Source: Stappia sp. 28M-7 (GTDB lineage Bacteria > Pseudomonadota > Alphaproteobacteria > Rhizobiales > Stappiaceae). Taken from it: a stretch of DNA of 64,000 nt. The DNA is taken from assembly GCF_014252955.1 (NCBI RefSeq), contig NZ_JACMIA010000001.1, forward strand, positions 3,928,258-3,992,257, written 5' to 3'. The notes under the pieces are model-generated. The model was not told where the DNA came from and did not search any database. It saw only the letters and a program-made list of their open reading frames with translations. Of the stretch, positions 23,306-32,282 are shown piece by piece (position 1 is the stretch's first letter; each line of letters starts with the position of its first letter). A program made the translations under genes and the position numbers.

Positions 23306-24328
23306 TTACTTGGTAACCGTAGCGTATTCCTGCTCGTACAGGTTCACCAGCTCGAGGCCTTCCTCGCCGGCGCCCTGGATGTAGGCGTTACGGGCTGCCG
23401 GATACATGGCATCGCGGAACGCGGCCTTCTCCTCAGCCGAGAGCTCGCGCACCTCGACGCCGGCTGCCTTGATCTCTTCCAGCGAAGAGGCGACGGAGGC
23501 CTTCTTGTGGGCGATCAGGTCCGGGATGACCTCGGCGAAAGCGTCGGTGATGATGGTGCGGTACTCTTCCGGCAGACCGGCCCAGAAGGTCGGGTTGAAG
23601 AGGATCACGTCCTCCATCGCGCCGTGGTTGGAGAGCACCAGGTACTTCTGCACCTCGTAGAACTTCATCGCGCGGATGGTGTCGAGCGGGTTCTCCTGGG
23701 CATCGACGACGCCGGTCTGCAGCGAGGTGTAGAGCTCGCCGAAGGGCAGCGCGATGGCCGAAGCGCCGACCGCCTTGAACTGCTCGATCAGGATGCTGGA
23801 ATCCATCACGCGGAACTTCTGGCCGGAGAAGTCTTCCATGCTCGCCAGCGGCTTGCTGGAGGAGAAGTTCTTACGGCCGTTCGGCCAGAGCATCAGGCAC
23901 TCGACGCCGCGGCTCTGGAAGGACTCGCAGAGCGCCTTGCCGAACGGGCCGGTGCGCAGCTCCTGGGCCTTGGCATCGTCTTCCGGCAGCAGGAAGGGAA
24001 TGTCGAGGATCGACACGACCGGGTTGAAGCCGCCGAGGAAGGCAGCCGGAGCGACGGTCGCCTCAAGCGAACCGAGCTGCACGCCCTCGGTCATCTCGCG
24101 CTGCTGGCCGAGCTGGCCCTGCGGGAAGATCTGGAACTCGACGGCGCCGTTGGTGCGCTCGGCGACCAGTGCAGCGACCTTTTCCAGGTGCACGTGGCGG
24201 GACTGCTGGGTCGACTCCAGATGGCCGATCTTGGCGACGAAATCCGCCGCGAAGGCACCGGCCGAGAAGGCGACGCCAGCGACGGCGAGCACGGCCGTCG
24301 CGGCCAGATTACGAACAGTATGTGTCAT
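23306..24328 (-). CDS. dctP: TRAP transporter substrate-binding protein (DctP family)
   Basis: 340-residue periplasmic binding protein with a signal peptide of about 27 residues ending AFA. DctP-family features: HVHLEKVAALVAERTNG, the binding-site Arg in GQKFRVMDS, FGELYTSLQTGVVDAQENPLDTI, and YLVLSNH. GAGGTGGAG lies upstream of the ATG. It is first in the operon dctP-dctQ-dctM-pyrK-pyrD-amidase-pyrC. It faces a divergent XRE-type regulator across an operator-like region at 24440-24466. Confidence 0.93.
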   Translation of the reverse strand: MTHTVRNLAATAVLAVAGVAFSAGAFAADFVAKIGHLESTQQSRHVHLEKVAALVAERTNGAVEFQIFPQGQLGQQREMTEGVQLGSLEATVAPAAFLGGFNPVVSILDIPFLLPEDDAKAQELRTGPFGKALCESFQSRGVECLMLWPNGRKNFSSSKPLASMEDFSGQKFRVMDSSILIEQFKAVGASAIALPFGELYTSLQTGVVDAQENPLDTIRAMKFYEVQKYLVLSNHGAMEDVILFNPTFWAGLPEEYRTIITDAFAEVIPDLIAHKKASVASSLEEIKAAGVEVRELSAEEKAAFRDAMYPAARNAYIQGAGEEGLELVNLYEQEYATVTK

Positions 24329-24422
24329 AGGGCTCCACCTCTAAGGCTAACAGGCACTGGATACGCTTTTGTTTCTTGGCGCGATACAGGCGCGGAAGGG
24401 AATAGCGTATTGAGCGATCCGG

Positions 24423-25487
24423 ATGCTGTCAACGACTCATCTCAAAAATGAGACAATTGGACAATTCATCCAAGAACTGATTATCATACCAGGAATTGAA
24501 CGGCCCGCTCCGGTCGACCGGCCACCGCGCCGGCACAGCCCGCGCCCAAGCCCACGGGACCCCGATTTGACCCAGGACGAAGACCCCATCCGGTTCAGCG
24601 ACATAGGCGCAAGGCTGAGGGCTCATCGCCTCGGCAAGGGCCTGACGCCGGAGGTCCTGGCGGAAAAGCTCGGCATCTCCCGCGCCGCCCTCTACCGGGC
24701 CGAGAAGGGCGAGATCCGCAAGATCGAGATGCTCACCTCCATCGCCGACGAACTCGGCGTGTCGCTGCCCAGCCTGCTGGGCGTCGGGGTGGAATATGTC
24801 AGCACCTCCATCGGCTTCTTCGAGCGCATGCGCCAGCTGGAGGACGACTGCCAGCAGATCATCGGCCTGTTCAGCCCCATGTCCTACCTGCTGACCTCCG
24901 ACGGCTACGACGACATCCTCAAGGAGGTGCTGCTCGAATCGATTCCCGAAGGCACGGATCCTTCGGGCGAGGCGGCGGAGGCGGTGGAACGCCTGCTGGA
25001 GATCCTGCATGCGCGAAAGGACGCCTTCCGCCTGCGCCGGCCGCTGATCGTCAGCCTGATCTCCTCGGCCGACCTGGAGCGGTTCCTGCTGCACGGGCTG
25101 ATCGGCCGGCACGACCTGTCGCCGGAGACGACCGACCATCGCCGGCTGATGGCGCGGCGCGAGGCCGAGTATCTGCTGTCGATGCTGCGCGACCAGCCCA
25201 TCGGCATCCAGATCGGCATCGTGCGCGGCCCGGTGCCGGCAACCAGCTTCCAGATCTTCCGCCAGACCAACCGCTCGGTGCTGGCGATCAGCCCGTTCCG
25301 GCTCGGCGAACAGCCGAATGTGCGCCTTGGCGTGGCCTTGATCACCTCGGCCGCCGAGGCGATGAGCCTACACGAGGACATCGCCGAACGCCTGTGGGGC
25401 GACGCCCTCAAGGGCGCCGAGGCGATCGCCTATCTGGAAGCGATGATCGAGAAATACGCGATCGCGGAGCCGTCCGCCTCGCGCTAG
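24423..25487 (+). CDS. XRE-family transcriptional regulator of the TRAP/pyr operon
   Basis: Up to 354 residues. A helix-turn-helix of the XRE type covers about residues 58-110 (IGARLRAHRLGKGLTPEVLAEKLG, then SRAALYRAEKG). The C-terminal ~240 residues are a probable ligand-sensing domain that I do not recognise. The first ~48 residues are poorly conserved in style and overlap the operator-like repeats. A TTG at 24567 with GGAC upstream would give a 306-residue protein and may be the real start. Its divergent position makes it the likely regulator of the orotate-type operon. Confidence 0.78.
   Translation: MLSTTHLKNETIGQFIQELIIIPGIERPAPVDRPPRRHSPRPSPRDPDLTQDEDPIRFSDIGARLRAHRLGKGLTPEVLAEKLGISRAALYRAEKGEIRKIEMLTSIADELGVSLPSLLGVGVEYVSTSIGFFERMRQLEDDCQQIIGLFSPMSYLLTSDGYDDILKEVLLESIPEGTDPSGEAAEAVERLLEILHARKDAFRLRRPLIVSLISSADLERFLLHGLIGRHDLSPETTDHRRLMARREAEYLLSMLRDQPIGIQIGIVRGPVPATSFQIFRQTNRSVLAISPFRLGEQPNVRLGVALITSAAEAMSLHEDIAERLWGDALKGAEAIAYLEAMIEKYAIAEPSASR
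24440..24466. promoter_or_regulatory. Two operator-like inverted repeats between dctP and its regulator
   Basis: TCTCA-N4-TGAGA (24440-24453) and AATTG-GA-CAATT (24455-24466) sit side by side in an AT-richer patch about 110 bp before dctP. They would be natural binding sites for the divergent XRE-type regulator. Confidence 0.5.
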
Positions 25488-25501
25488 AGGGCGGCGGCGA
25501 G

Positions 25502-25517
25502 GCTGCCTTACGGCAGC
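25502..25517. terminator. Stem-loop between convergent regulator genes
   Basis: GCTGCC-TTAC-GGCAGC (25502-25517) between the ends of the XRE-type and GntR genes. There is no T-tract. Confidence 0.4.
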
Positions 25518-25523
25518 GCCGAC

Positions 25524-26246
25524 CTAAGGAAGTACGGGGGCGGACAGCGCCGCCAGGCACTCCTCGTCCGAGCGCCGCTTGCCCTTCTGCCGCGCGGACG
25601 GCCCCGCCTGCAGCCCGTTCTCGGGCAGGGCGAGCGAGCGGTTGATCACCAGGATATGCTCGCGCAGCAGGGCATGGGCCGCATCGAACTCGCGGCGCAC
25701 GATGAGATCGCGCATCTCCACATGCTCGGAGAAGGACCGGCTCCAGAAATTGCCCTCGCCCGATTGCAGCCGCGCGCGCAGCGCCTCCAGCGCCGTGGCG
25801 GTGAGGTCATAGGCCTTTTCCAGGAAGCGGTTGCCGGCCATCTGCAGGATGACCCGGTGATAGGCGCTGTCGGCCCGGCTGTAGAGCCACCATTCACCCA
25901 CGTCGATGGCATGCTGCATCTGCGCGATAGCCCCGTTCAGCCGGTGCACCAGCGCGTCCGGGTCGCGCGCCAGCGCATCCTGCAGCGCCTCGCGCTCCAG
26001 CATCGCGCGAAAGCGGCTCATCTCCGCAACATCCTGCCGCGAGGGCGTGACCACATAGGTGCCGGCCTGCGGCACGATGGTGACGAGCCCCATGTCGCGC
26101 AGATCCATGAAAGCCGCTCGCACCGGCGCCTTGCTCATGCCCAGGGCCCGGGCGATCTGTTCTTCCGACAGCCGCTCGCCGAACTCGAACTTGCCCGACA
26201 CGATGGCATCGCGCAGCCGCTCGCAGGCCTCCTGAGTGAGTGACAA
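25524..26246 (-). CDS. GntR-family regulator, FadR/FCD type
   Basis: 240 residues if the TTG at 26246 is the start; AAGGAG lies just before it and upstream in-frame codons look non-coding. A winged helix-turn-helix (about residues 4-65: ERLRDAIVSGKF, GERLSEEQIARALGMSKAPVRAAF, GTYVV) is followed by an all-helical FCD domain with RADSAYHRVI carrying metal-binding residues. Such regulators sense organic acids. It is divergent from the dehydrogenase-TRAP operon, with an 18-bp perfect palindrome between, so it is probably its repressor. Confidence 0.88.
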   Translation of the reverse strand: MSLTQEACERLRDAIVSGKFEFGERLSEEQIARALGMSKAPVRAAFMDLRDMGLVTIVPQAGTYVVTPSRQDVAEMSRFRAMLEREALQDALARDPDALVHRLNGAIAQMQHAIDVGEWWLYSRADSAYHRVILQMAGNRFLEKAYDLTATALEALRARLQSGEGNFWSRSFSEHVEMRDLIVRREFDAAHALLREHILVINRSLALPENGLQAGPSARQKGKRRSDEECLAALSAPVLP

Positions 26247-26357
26247 AGCTCTCTCCTTCCCGGTCCGGTCGCAGTCCCATCGCGGATGAACAAGCCTGAG
26301 ATCACCTGATTTCCGGACTTTTTCAAGCGCGATAAAAACCGTTTGACATTCCATGAA

Positions 26358-26375
26358 ATTCTAGAATTCTAGAAT
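26358..26375. promoter_or_regulatory. 18-bp perfect palindrome, probable GntR operator
   Basis: ATTCTAGAATTCTAGAAT lies in the divergent gap between the GntR gene and the dehydrogenase operon. A TTGACA (26343-26348) just beside it could be the -35 element of the plus-strand promoter, so binding would block it. Confidence 0.65.
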
Positions 26376-26423
26376 AGAAACGTCAACAACCAATCGCGTC
26401 TCGAGAACTCCAAGAGGTTCCCC

Positions 26424-27461
26424 ATGTCCCGCCTTCGCCTGCTGACCCCCGACGCCCAATACCCGGATGACGCCCTGATCGAGAGGGCAACGGCGGGCGA
26501 CGAGGTCGACTGGGACATCCACCGGGAGCGCAGCTTCGACCGGCTGCCCGATGCGGTGCTGCGCGGCTGCGATGCGATGGTGGTATGGCACGAGATGCCG
26601 GTGACGCGCGAAATGATCGCCCGGCTGGAGCGTTGCCGCATCATCGTGCGGGCCGGCGTCGGCTTCGACCATATCGACCTGGACGCGGCGGCGGCTGCCG
26701 GCATCCCGGTCTGCAACACCCCCGACTACGGCACCAGCGAGGTGGCCGACCACGCCATCGCCCTGATGCTGACCCTGCGCCGCGGCATCGGCTCCTATCA
26801 CCGCAACCTGATGGCCTCGCCGCAGGAGGGCTTCGACCATGCCCGCGCCCCGCTGCTCGCCCGCCTGAGGGGCAAGACCTTCGGCGTCGTCGGACTGGGC
26901 CGCATCGGCATCGCAGCGGCGCTGAGGGCAAAGGCCTTCGGCATGCGCGTGCTCGCCTATGACCCGCTGGTCTCGCGCGGCACGGAGATCGCCGCCGGCG
27001 TCGACCGCTGCGACCGGCTGGAGGAGCTGCTGGCGCAGGCGGACGTGGTCAGCCTGCACTGCCCGCTGACCCCGCAGACGCTGAAGATGATCAATGCGGA
27101 GCGCCTGGCGCAGATGCAGCCGCACGCGGTGCTGATCAACACCGCCCGCGGCGCCATCATCGACATGGACGCGTTGCTCGAGGCGCTGCGCAAGGGCACC
27201 ATCGCCGGCGCCGGCATCGACGTGCTGCCGGTCGAGCCGCCCTCGCCTGCGGACGCCATCGCCCTTGCCTATGCGAACGGTGCCGACCCCATCGTCGGGG
27301 AGCGCCTGTTCGTCACCCCGCATGCCGCCTGGTCCAGCCCGGAAAGCGTCGCCGATGCCCGCCGCCTGTCGGTGGAGACGGCCATGCAGTTCCTGCGCGA
27401 GGGACGGCTGCGCAACCTGGTGAATTCGCCTGTCGCGACACCGCTGAGCGGCGTCGCCTGA
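26424..27461 (+). CDS. D-isomer-specific 2-hydroxyacid dehydrogenase
   Basis: 345 residues. NAD-binding Rossmann motif FGVVGLGRIGIAAALRAKAFGM (G-x-G-x-x-G), then the catalytic Arg in LINTARGAIID, Glu in GIDVLPVEPP and His in VTPHAAW. Members reduce 2-oxoacids or oxidise D-2-hydroxyacids in the cytoplasm; the subgroup resembles C-terminal-binding-protein-like dehydrogenases and the substrate is unknown. It is first in an operon with dctPQM, a GMC oxidoreductase and an FAH-family hydrolase, so it probably acts on an acid imported by that TRAP system. Confidence 0.9.
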   Translation: MSRLRLLTPDAQYPDDALIERATAGDEVDWDIHRERSFDRLPDAVLRGCDAMVVWHEMPVTREMIARLERCRIIVRAGVGFDHIDLDAAAAAGIPVCNTPDYGTSEVADHAIALMLTLRRGIGSYHRNLMASPQEGFDHARAPLLARLRGKTFGVVGLGRIGIAAALRAKAFGMRVLAYDPLVSRGTEIAAGVDRCDRLEELLAQADVVSLHCPLTPQTLKMINAERLAQMQPHAVLINTARGAIIDMDALLEALRKGTIAGAGIDVLPVEPPSPADAIALAYANGADPIVGERLFVTPHAAWSSPESVADARRLSVETAMQFLREGRLRNLVNSPVATPLSGVA

Positions 27462-27473
27462 CGTGGCAGACTG

Positions 27474-27490
27474 CGCGGGAAACACCCGCG
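27474..27490. promoter_or_regulatory. Small hairpin between dehydrogenase and dctP
   Basis: CGCGGG-AAACA-CCCGCG, 12 bp after the dehydrogenase stop; no T-tract. Confidence 0.35.
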
Positions 27491-27545
27491 ACACGATCCA
27501 AGGACATGGGATCATGACAAACATGTCCGCCCTGGGAGGAAAACC

Positions 27546-28562
27546 ATGAGAAAGACGCTTGCAACCGCCATCCTGGCGACCGGCCTTCTGGCCGGCACCG
27601 GCGCCCTGGCACAGGAGTTCGAGTTCAAGTTCCAGTCGGTCGACCCGGCCGGCAACCCGAACTTCGCCATCCAGCAGGCCTGGACCGAGCGGGTGAAGGA
27701 AATGTCCGGCGGCCGTCTCGTGATCGAGCTGCTGCCGGTCGGCGCGGTCGTCGAATACAACGAGACGCAGGACGCCGTCGGCGCCGGCATTCTCGACGGC
27801 CACATCACCGACGTCAGCTACTTCTCCGGCAAGGACCCGGCCTTCGGCCTGATCGCCAACCCGACCGGCGCCTGGTCGTCGCCCGACGAGATGTTCCGCT
27901 TCATCAACTATGGCGGCGGCCACGAGCTGATGAACGAGCTGGAAAACCCCTATGGCCTGCGCTTCATCGGCGCCACCACGACGGGCCTTGAGGGCTTCGT
28001 CTCCGCCCGTCCGCTCGACGGTGTCGACGACCTCAAGGGCCTCAAGGTCCGCGCGCCCGAAGGCCTGATCCAGGAAGTCTTCGCCGCGGCCGGCGCCGTG
28101 CCGGTGAACCTTCCCTATTCGGAGGTCTACACCGCGCTCGACAAGGGCGTGATCGATGCCGCGGACTCCACCGTGTTCTCGACCAACCACCAGCAGGGCC
28201 TGCACAAGGTGGCGCCGCACCCGGTCTATCCCGGCTTCCACTCCATGCCGCTGGTCGAGGTGTCGATGAACCTCGACAAGTGGAACGCCCTGCCGGCCGA
28301 CCTGCAGGCGATCCTCACCGTGTCGGTCCGCGACTTCGCGCAGGACTCCGTCGCCATCCTGTCGATGAACGACCTGAAGACCTTCGCCGAAGCCTCCGCC
28401 GATCCGAACATCACCGTCCATAACTGGCCGGCCGAGGAGCGCGCGCGCTTCCGCACCATCGCCATGGACCAGTGGGCCAAGATCGCCGACCGCTCGGACA
28501 ATGCCCGCAAGGTCTACGATACGCTGACGACCTACCTGAAGAGCCAGGGCCTGCTGAACTGA
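27546..28562 (+). CDS. dctP: TRAP transporter substrate-binding protein (DctP family)
   Basis: 338 residues with a 22-residue signal peptide ending ALA-Q. Contains FQSVDPAGNPNFAIQQAWTERV at the mature N-terminus, the binding Arg in LKGLKVRAPEG, and PYSEVYTALDKGVIDAADSTVF. GGGAGGAAAA precedes the ATG. The ligand is unknown; the neighbouring dehydrogenases suggest a hydroxy- or keto-acid. A strong hairpin follows the gene. Confidence 0.92.
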   Translation: MRKTLATAILATGLLAGTGALAQEFEFKFQSVDPAGNPNFAIQQAWTERVKEMSGGRLVIELLPVGAVVEYNETQDAVGAGILDGHITDVSYFSGKDPAFGLIANPTGAWSSPDEMFRFINYGGGHELMNELENPYGLRFIGATTTGLEGFVSARPLDGVDDLKGLKVRAPEGLIQEVFAAAGAVPVNLPYSEVYTALDKGVIDAADSTVFSTNHQQGLHKVAPHPVYPGFHSMPLVEVSMNLDKWNALPADLQAILTVSVRDFAQDSVAILSMNDLKTFAEASADPNITVHNWPAEERARFRTIAMDQWAKIADRSDNARKVYDTLTTYLKSQGLLN

Positions 28563-28578
28563 GGCAAGGCCCGCATGA

Positions 28579-28605
28579 CCCGGGCGCGCCGACCGCGCGC
28601 CCGGG
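28579..28605. promoter_or_regulatory. GC-rich hairpin in the dctP-dctQ gap
   Basis: Perfect 11-bp stem CCCGGGCGCGC / GCGCGCCCGGG with a CGACC loop, 16 bp after the dctP stop. It occupies the same position as the hairpins in the other two TRAP operons of this window. Confidence 0.6.
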
Positions 28606-28660
28606 CGATGCGCAAGACAACGTCCCGACAGCACCGTGCACCAGAGCGGAGTGGCACCCC

Positions 28661-29260
28661 ATGTCCGAAGCCCCGGACCCGCGTCCCGACATCGCCGGCA
28701 TCGCCAGCCCTCCCGCCAGGCGGCTCGAACACCTGCCGGAAGCCGGACGGCTCGGCTGGGCGATCACCCGGATCGCGCGCCTTTTCGCCGTCGGCATCAT
28801 CATTGCCATGGCGGTGCTCGTGCTGGAGATCTTCCTGCGCTACGTCTTCAACTCGCCGACCACCTGGGCGCACGAGACGACGACCTTCCTCAGCGCCCTC
28901 ACCTTCATCTTCGGCGGCCTCTACTGCGTGGCCCGCAACAGCCATATCCGCGTGGTGCTGATCTACGACATCGTCGGCAAGCGCCTGCGCAACCTGCTCG
29001 ACGTGCTGATCTCCCTCGCCTGTCTCGGGGCCAGCCTGTTCTTCGCCTGGGCCGCCTGGCTGATGGCGAGGAAGGCGGTCTACCGCCCCGACGGCAGCTT
29101 CGCGCTGGAAACCAGCGGCAGCGCCTGGAACTCGCCCGCCCCGGCGGTGCTGAAAGTGTTCCTGTTCGTCGTCCTCGTGACGATGAGCCTCCAGTTCCTG
29201 GTCCTCACCTTCAATTACCTGCGCGGCCTTGCAAGGCCTGAGAGGCAGACCGATGCTTGA
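28661..29260 (+). CDS. dctQ: TRAP transporter small permease (DctQ family)
   Basis: 199 residues: a hydrophilic N-terminus of about 30 residues, then four helices. FLRYVFNSPTTWAHETTTFLSA and NSHIRVVLIYD are typical DctQ features (R-Y-x-F-N-x-P, W-x-x-E). GCGGAGT lies upstream of the ATG at some distance. It overlaps dctM by eight bases. Confidence 0.88.
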   Translation: MSEAPDPRPDIAGIASPPARRLEHLPEAGRLGWAITRIARLFAVGIIIAMAVLVLEIFLRYVFNSPTTWAHETTTFLSALTFIFGGLYCVARNSHIRVVLIYDIVGKRLRNLLDVLISLACLGASLFFAWAAWLMARKAVYRPDGSFALETSGSAWNSPAPAVLKVFLFVVLVTMSLQFLVLTFNYLRGLARPERQTDA

Positions 29261-30581
29261 CCTTCTCGACCTCGGCCTGAACCTGAAGGCGCTCGGCATC
29301 GAATACGGCACGGTGGTGCTGTTCGCCCTGCTGGTGGTGCTGCTGCTGACCGGCATGCCGCTGGCGCTGGTCACCCTGCTGGTGGCGCTGGTCTTCGCCA
29401 TCGGCTGGTTCGGTCCCAACTCCGTGCCGCTGATCACCAGCCGCGTCTATTCCTTCGTCTCCTCCTTCGTCTTCGTCTCCGTGCCGATGTTCGTGCTGAT
29501 GGCGGCGATCCTCGACCGCTCCGGCATCGCCCGCGACCTGTTCGACGCCATGAAGCTCGTCGGCGGGCGCCTGCGCGGCGGCGTGGCGGTGCAGACCGTC
29601 TTCGTCGCGGTGATCCTGGCGGCGATGAGCGGCATCATCGGCGGGGAGATCGTGCTGCTCGGCCTCGTCGCGCTGCCGCAGATGCTGCGCCTGGGCTACG
29701 ACCGGCGCCTGGCCATCGGCGTCGTCTGCGCCGGCGGCTCGCTCGGCACCATGGTGCCGCCCTCCATCGTGCTGATCATCTACGGCCTGACCGCCAACGT
29801 CTCGGTCGGCGAGCTGTTCACCGCCGCCTTCGTGCCGGGCTTCATGCTGGCCGGCCTCTATATCGGCTACATCCTGTTCCGCTCCTACACCGATCCCACG
29901 GTCGCGCCCCCGCCCCCCGACGAGCGCCCGTCGCTTTCGGAAATGCTGCCGCTGCTGCGCGGCCTCGTCCTGCCCGTGCTCGTCGTCTCGGTGGTGCTCG
30001 GCTCGATCTATGGCGGCATCGCCTCGGTGACGGAGGCCTCGGCCATCGGCGTTGCCGGCGTCATCGTCTCGACGATCCTGCGGCGCGAGTTCTCCTTCTC
30101 CATGCTGCTCGACGCGGCCATGCACACGCTGGCGACCGTCGGCATGATCATGTGGATCGGCATCGGCGCCAGCGCGCTGGTCGGCGTCTACAATCTGATG
30201 GGCGGCATCCGCTTCATCTCCTCGCTGATCACCGGCGTCTCGGACTCGCCCACCGTCATCATCCTGCTGATGATGGGCATCCTCTTCGTGCTCGGCATGT
30301 TCCTGGACTGGGTCGGCATCGCGCTGCTGACCATGCCGATCTTCGTGCCGATCGTAATCAGCCTCGGCTACGACCCGGTCTGGTTCGGCGTGCTCTTCGC
30401 CATGAACATGCAGGTGTCGTTCCTGACGCCCCCCTTCGGTCCGGCCGCCTTCTATCTCAAGAGCGTGACGCCGCCGGAGATATCGCTCGGCGAGATCTTC
30501 CGCTCGCTGGTGCCCTTCATCTGCCTGCAGGTCCTGGCGGTGGCGATCCTGATCCTCTTCCCCGGCATCGCCCTCTACTGA
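29253..30581 (+). CDS. dctM: TRAP transporter large permease (DctM family)
   Basis: 442 residues and about 12-13 helices. Family elements include [39 protein letters not shown], and [15 protein letters not shown] near the end. The ATG at 29253 overlaps the dctQ stop and follows GAGAGGCAG; a TTG 24 bases earlier is less likely. It imports the operon's unknown substrate with Na+. Confidence 0.92.
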   Translation: MLDLLDLGLNLKALGIEYGTVVLFALLVVLLLTGMPLALVTLLVALVFAIGWFGPNSVPLITSRVYSFVSSFVFVSVPMFVLMAAILDRSGIARDLFDAMKLVGGRLRGGVAVQTVFVAVILAAMSGIIGGEIVLLGLVALPQMLRLGYDRRLAIGVVCAGGSLGTMVPPSIVLIIYGLTANVSVGELFTAAFVPGFMLAGLYIGYILFRSYTDPTVAPPPPDERPSLSEMLPLLRGLVLPVLVVSVVLGSIYGGIASVTEASAIGVAGVIVSTILRREFSFSMLLDAAMHTLATVGMIMWIGIGASALVGVYNLMGGIRFISSLITGVSDSPTVIILLMMGILFVLGMFLDWVGIALLTMPIFVPIVISLGYDPVWFGVLFAMNMQVSFLTPPFGPAAFYLKSVTPPEISLGEIFRSLVPFICLQVLAVAILILFPGIALY

Positions 30582-30624
30582 GCCGCCCCGCACCGCCTGC
30601 AACACAGCCCCTTCGGATACCTTC

Positions 30625-32232
30625 ATGACGTCCACTCTCGACGGCGACTACGACTACATCATCATTGGCGCGGGAACCGCCGGATGCGTGCTCGCCAACC
30701 GCCTGAGCGAAGACCCGCGCACCCGCGTCCTGCTGCTGGAGGCCGGCGGCCGGGACACTTATCCCTGGATCCACATTCCGGTCGGCTATCTCTACTGCAT
30801 GGGCAATCCGCGCACGGACTGGATGCTGCGCACCCAGCCCGAGGACGGGCTGAACGGCCGCTCGCTCGCCTATCCGCGCGGCAAGGTGCTGGGCGGCTGC
30901 AGCTCGATCAACGGCATGATCTCCATGCGCGGACAGGCCGCCGACTATGACGGCTGGGCAGCGCTCGGCAACACAGGCTGGAGCTGGGAGGATGTGCTGC
31001 CGCATTTCCTGCGCTCGGAAGACCGGCCGGGCGGCGACGGCCGGCTGCACCGCGAGGGCGGCGAGTGGAAGGTCGCGCGCCAGCGGCTGAAATGGCAGCT
31101 GCTGGAGGACGTGCAGACGGCGGCGGCGGAAATGGGCATTCCCCGCAGCACCGACTTCAATGCCGGCGACAACGAGGGCGCCGGCTATTTCGAGGTCAAC
31201 CAGAAGAACGGACGGCGCTGGAGCGCCGCCCGGGCCTTCCTGAAGCCCGCCCTCAAACGCCCCAACCTGCGCCTTCTCACCCATGCGCAGGTGGAGCGCA
31301 TCCTTGTCAAAGACGGACGCGCGGCCGGTGTCGCCTTTACCCGCGGCAACAGGCGGAGCGAGGCGCGCACGCGCGGCGAGGTGCTGCTGGCGGCGGGCGC
31401 GATCCACTCGCCGGTGCTGCTGGAGCGCTCCGGCATCGGCCAGGGCGCGCGGCTGAAGGAGGCCGGCATCGACGTCGTGCAGCACATGGAGGAGGTGGGC
31501 GAGAACCTGCAGGACCACCTGCAGCTGCGCATGGTCTTCCGCGTCGAAAACGCGCTGACGCTGAACCAGATCGCCAACTCGCTGACCGGCAAGATATCCA
31601 TGGCGACGGAATATCTGTGGCGCCGCTCGGGCCCGCTGTCGATGGCGCCGAGCCAGCTCGGCATCTTCACCCGCAGCGGCCCGGACCAGGCAACGCCGGA
31701 TCTGGAGTATCACATCCAGCCGTTGTCCACCGACCGGCTCGGCGAGCCGCTGCACCCCTATCCGGCGGTCACCGTGTCGGTGTGCAACCTGCGTCCCGAA
31801 AGCCGGGGCAGCGTGCACCTGGCCGACAGCACGCCGGGGGCCGCGCCGCGGATCGCGCCGCGCTACCTGACGACGGCCGGCGACCGCGAGATCGCCCGCC
31901 GCTCGCTGCTGCATGCCCGCAAGCTGATGACCATGCCGGCCTTGCGCAAATACGCTCCGCAGGAGGCGCTGCCGGGCGCGGAGATCGTCTCCGATGCCGA
32001 GCTGATCCACGCGGCCGGCGACATCGGCACGACCATCTTCCACCCCGTCGGAACCTGCCGCATGGGCGTCGACGAGCAGGCGGTGGTCGATCCGCAGCTG
32101 CGCCTGCGCGGCCTGAAGGGCCTGCGCGTGGTCGATGCCTCGATCATGCCGCGCATCGTCTCCGGCAATACGGCAACGCCCGTGGTGATGATCGCCGAAA
32201 AGGCCGCCGACATGATCCTGCGCCCCGCCTGA
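30625..32232 (+). CDS. GMC-family FAD oxidoreductase (choline dehydrogenase-like)
   Basis: 535 residues. The FAD-binding [19 protein letters not shown] opens the protein, [14 protein letters not shown] is the GMC signature 1, [15 protein letters not shown] is signature 2, and the active-site pair is His473 in [10 protein letters not shown] and Asn515 in SGNTATP. GMC enzymes oxidise alcohols and polyols. There is no signal peptide, so it is cytoplasmic. It follows dctM by 43 bp, so the imported compound probably carries an oxidisable hydroxyl group. Confidence 0.9.
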   Translation: MTSTLDGDYDYIIIGAGTAGCVLANRLSEDPRTRVLLLEAGGRDTYPWIHIPVGYLYCMGNPRTDWMLRTQPEDGLNGRSLAYPRGKVLGGCSSINGMISMRGQAADYDGWAALGNTGWSWEDVLPHFLRSEDRPGGDGRLHREGGEWKVARQRLKWQLLEDVQTAAAEMGIPRSTDFNAGDNEGAGYFEVNQKNGRRWSAARAFLKPALKRPNLRLLTHAQVERILVKDGRAAGVAFTRGNRRSEARTRGEVLLAAGAIHSPVLLERSGIGQGARLKEAGIDVVQHMEEVGENLQDHLQLRMVFRVENALTLNQIANSLTGKISMATEYLWRRSGPLSMAPSQLGIFTRSGPDQATPDLEYHIQPLSTDRLGEPLHPYPAVTVSVCNLRPESRGSVHLADSTPGAAPRIAPRYLTTAGDREIARRSLLHARKLMTMPALRKYAPQEALPGAEIVSDAELIHAAGDIGTTIFHPVGTCRMGVDEQAVVDPQLRLRGLKGLRVVDASIMPRIVSGNTATPVVMIAEKAADMILRPA

Positions 32233-32282
32233 GTGCTGCCGGCAGCGCACGCATCCCATTTCAAGACCCGAAAGGACGACCC

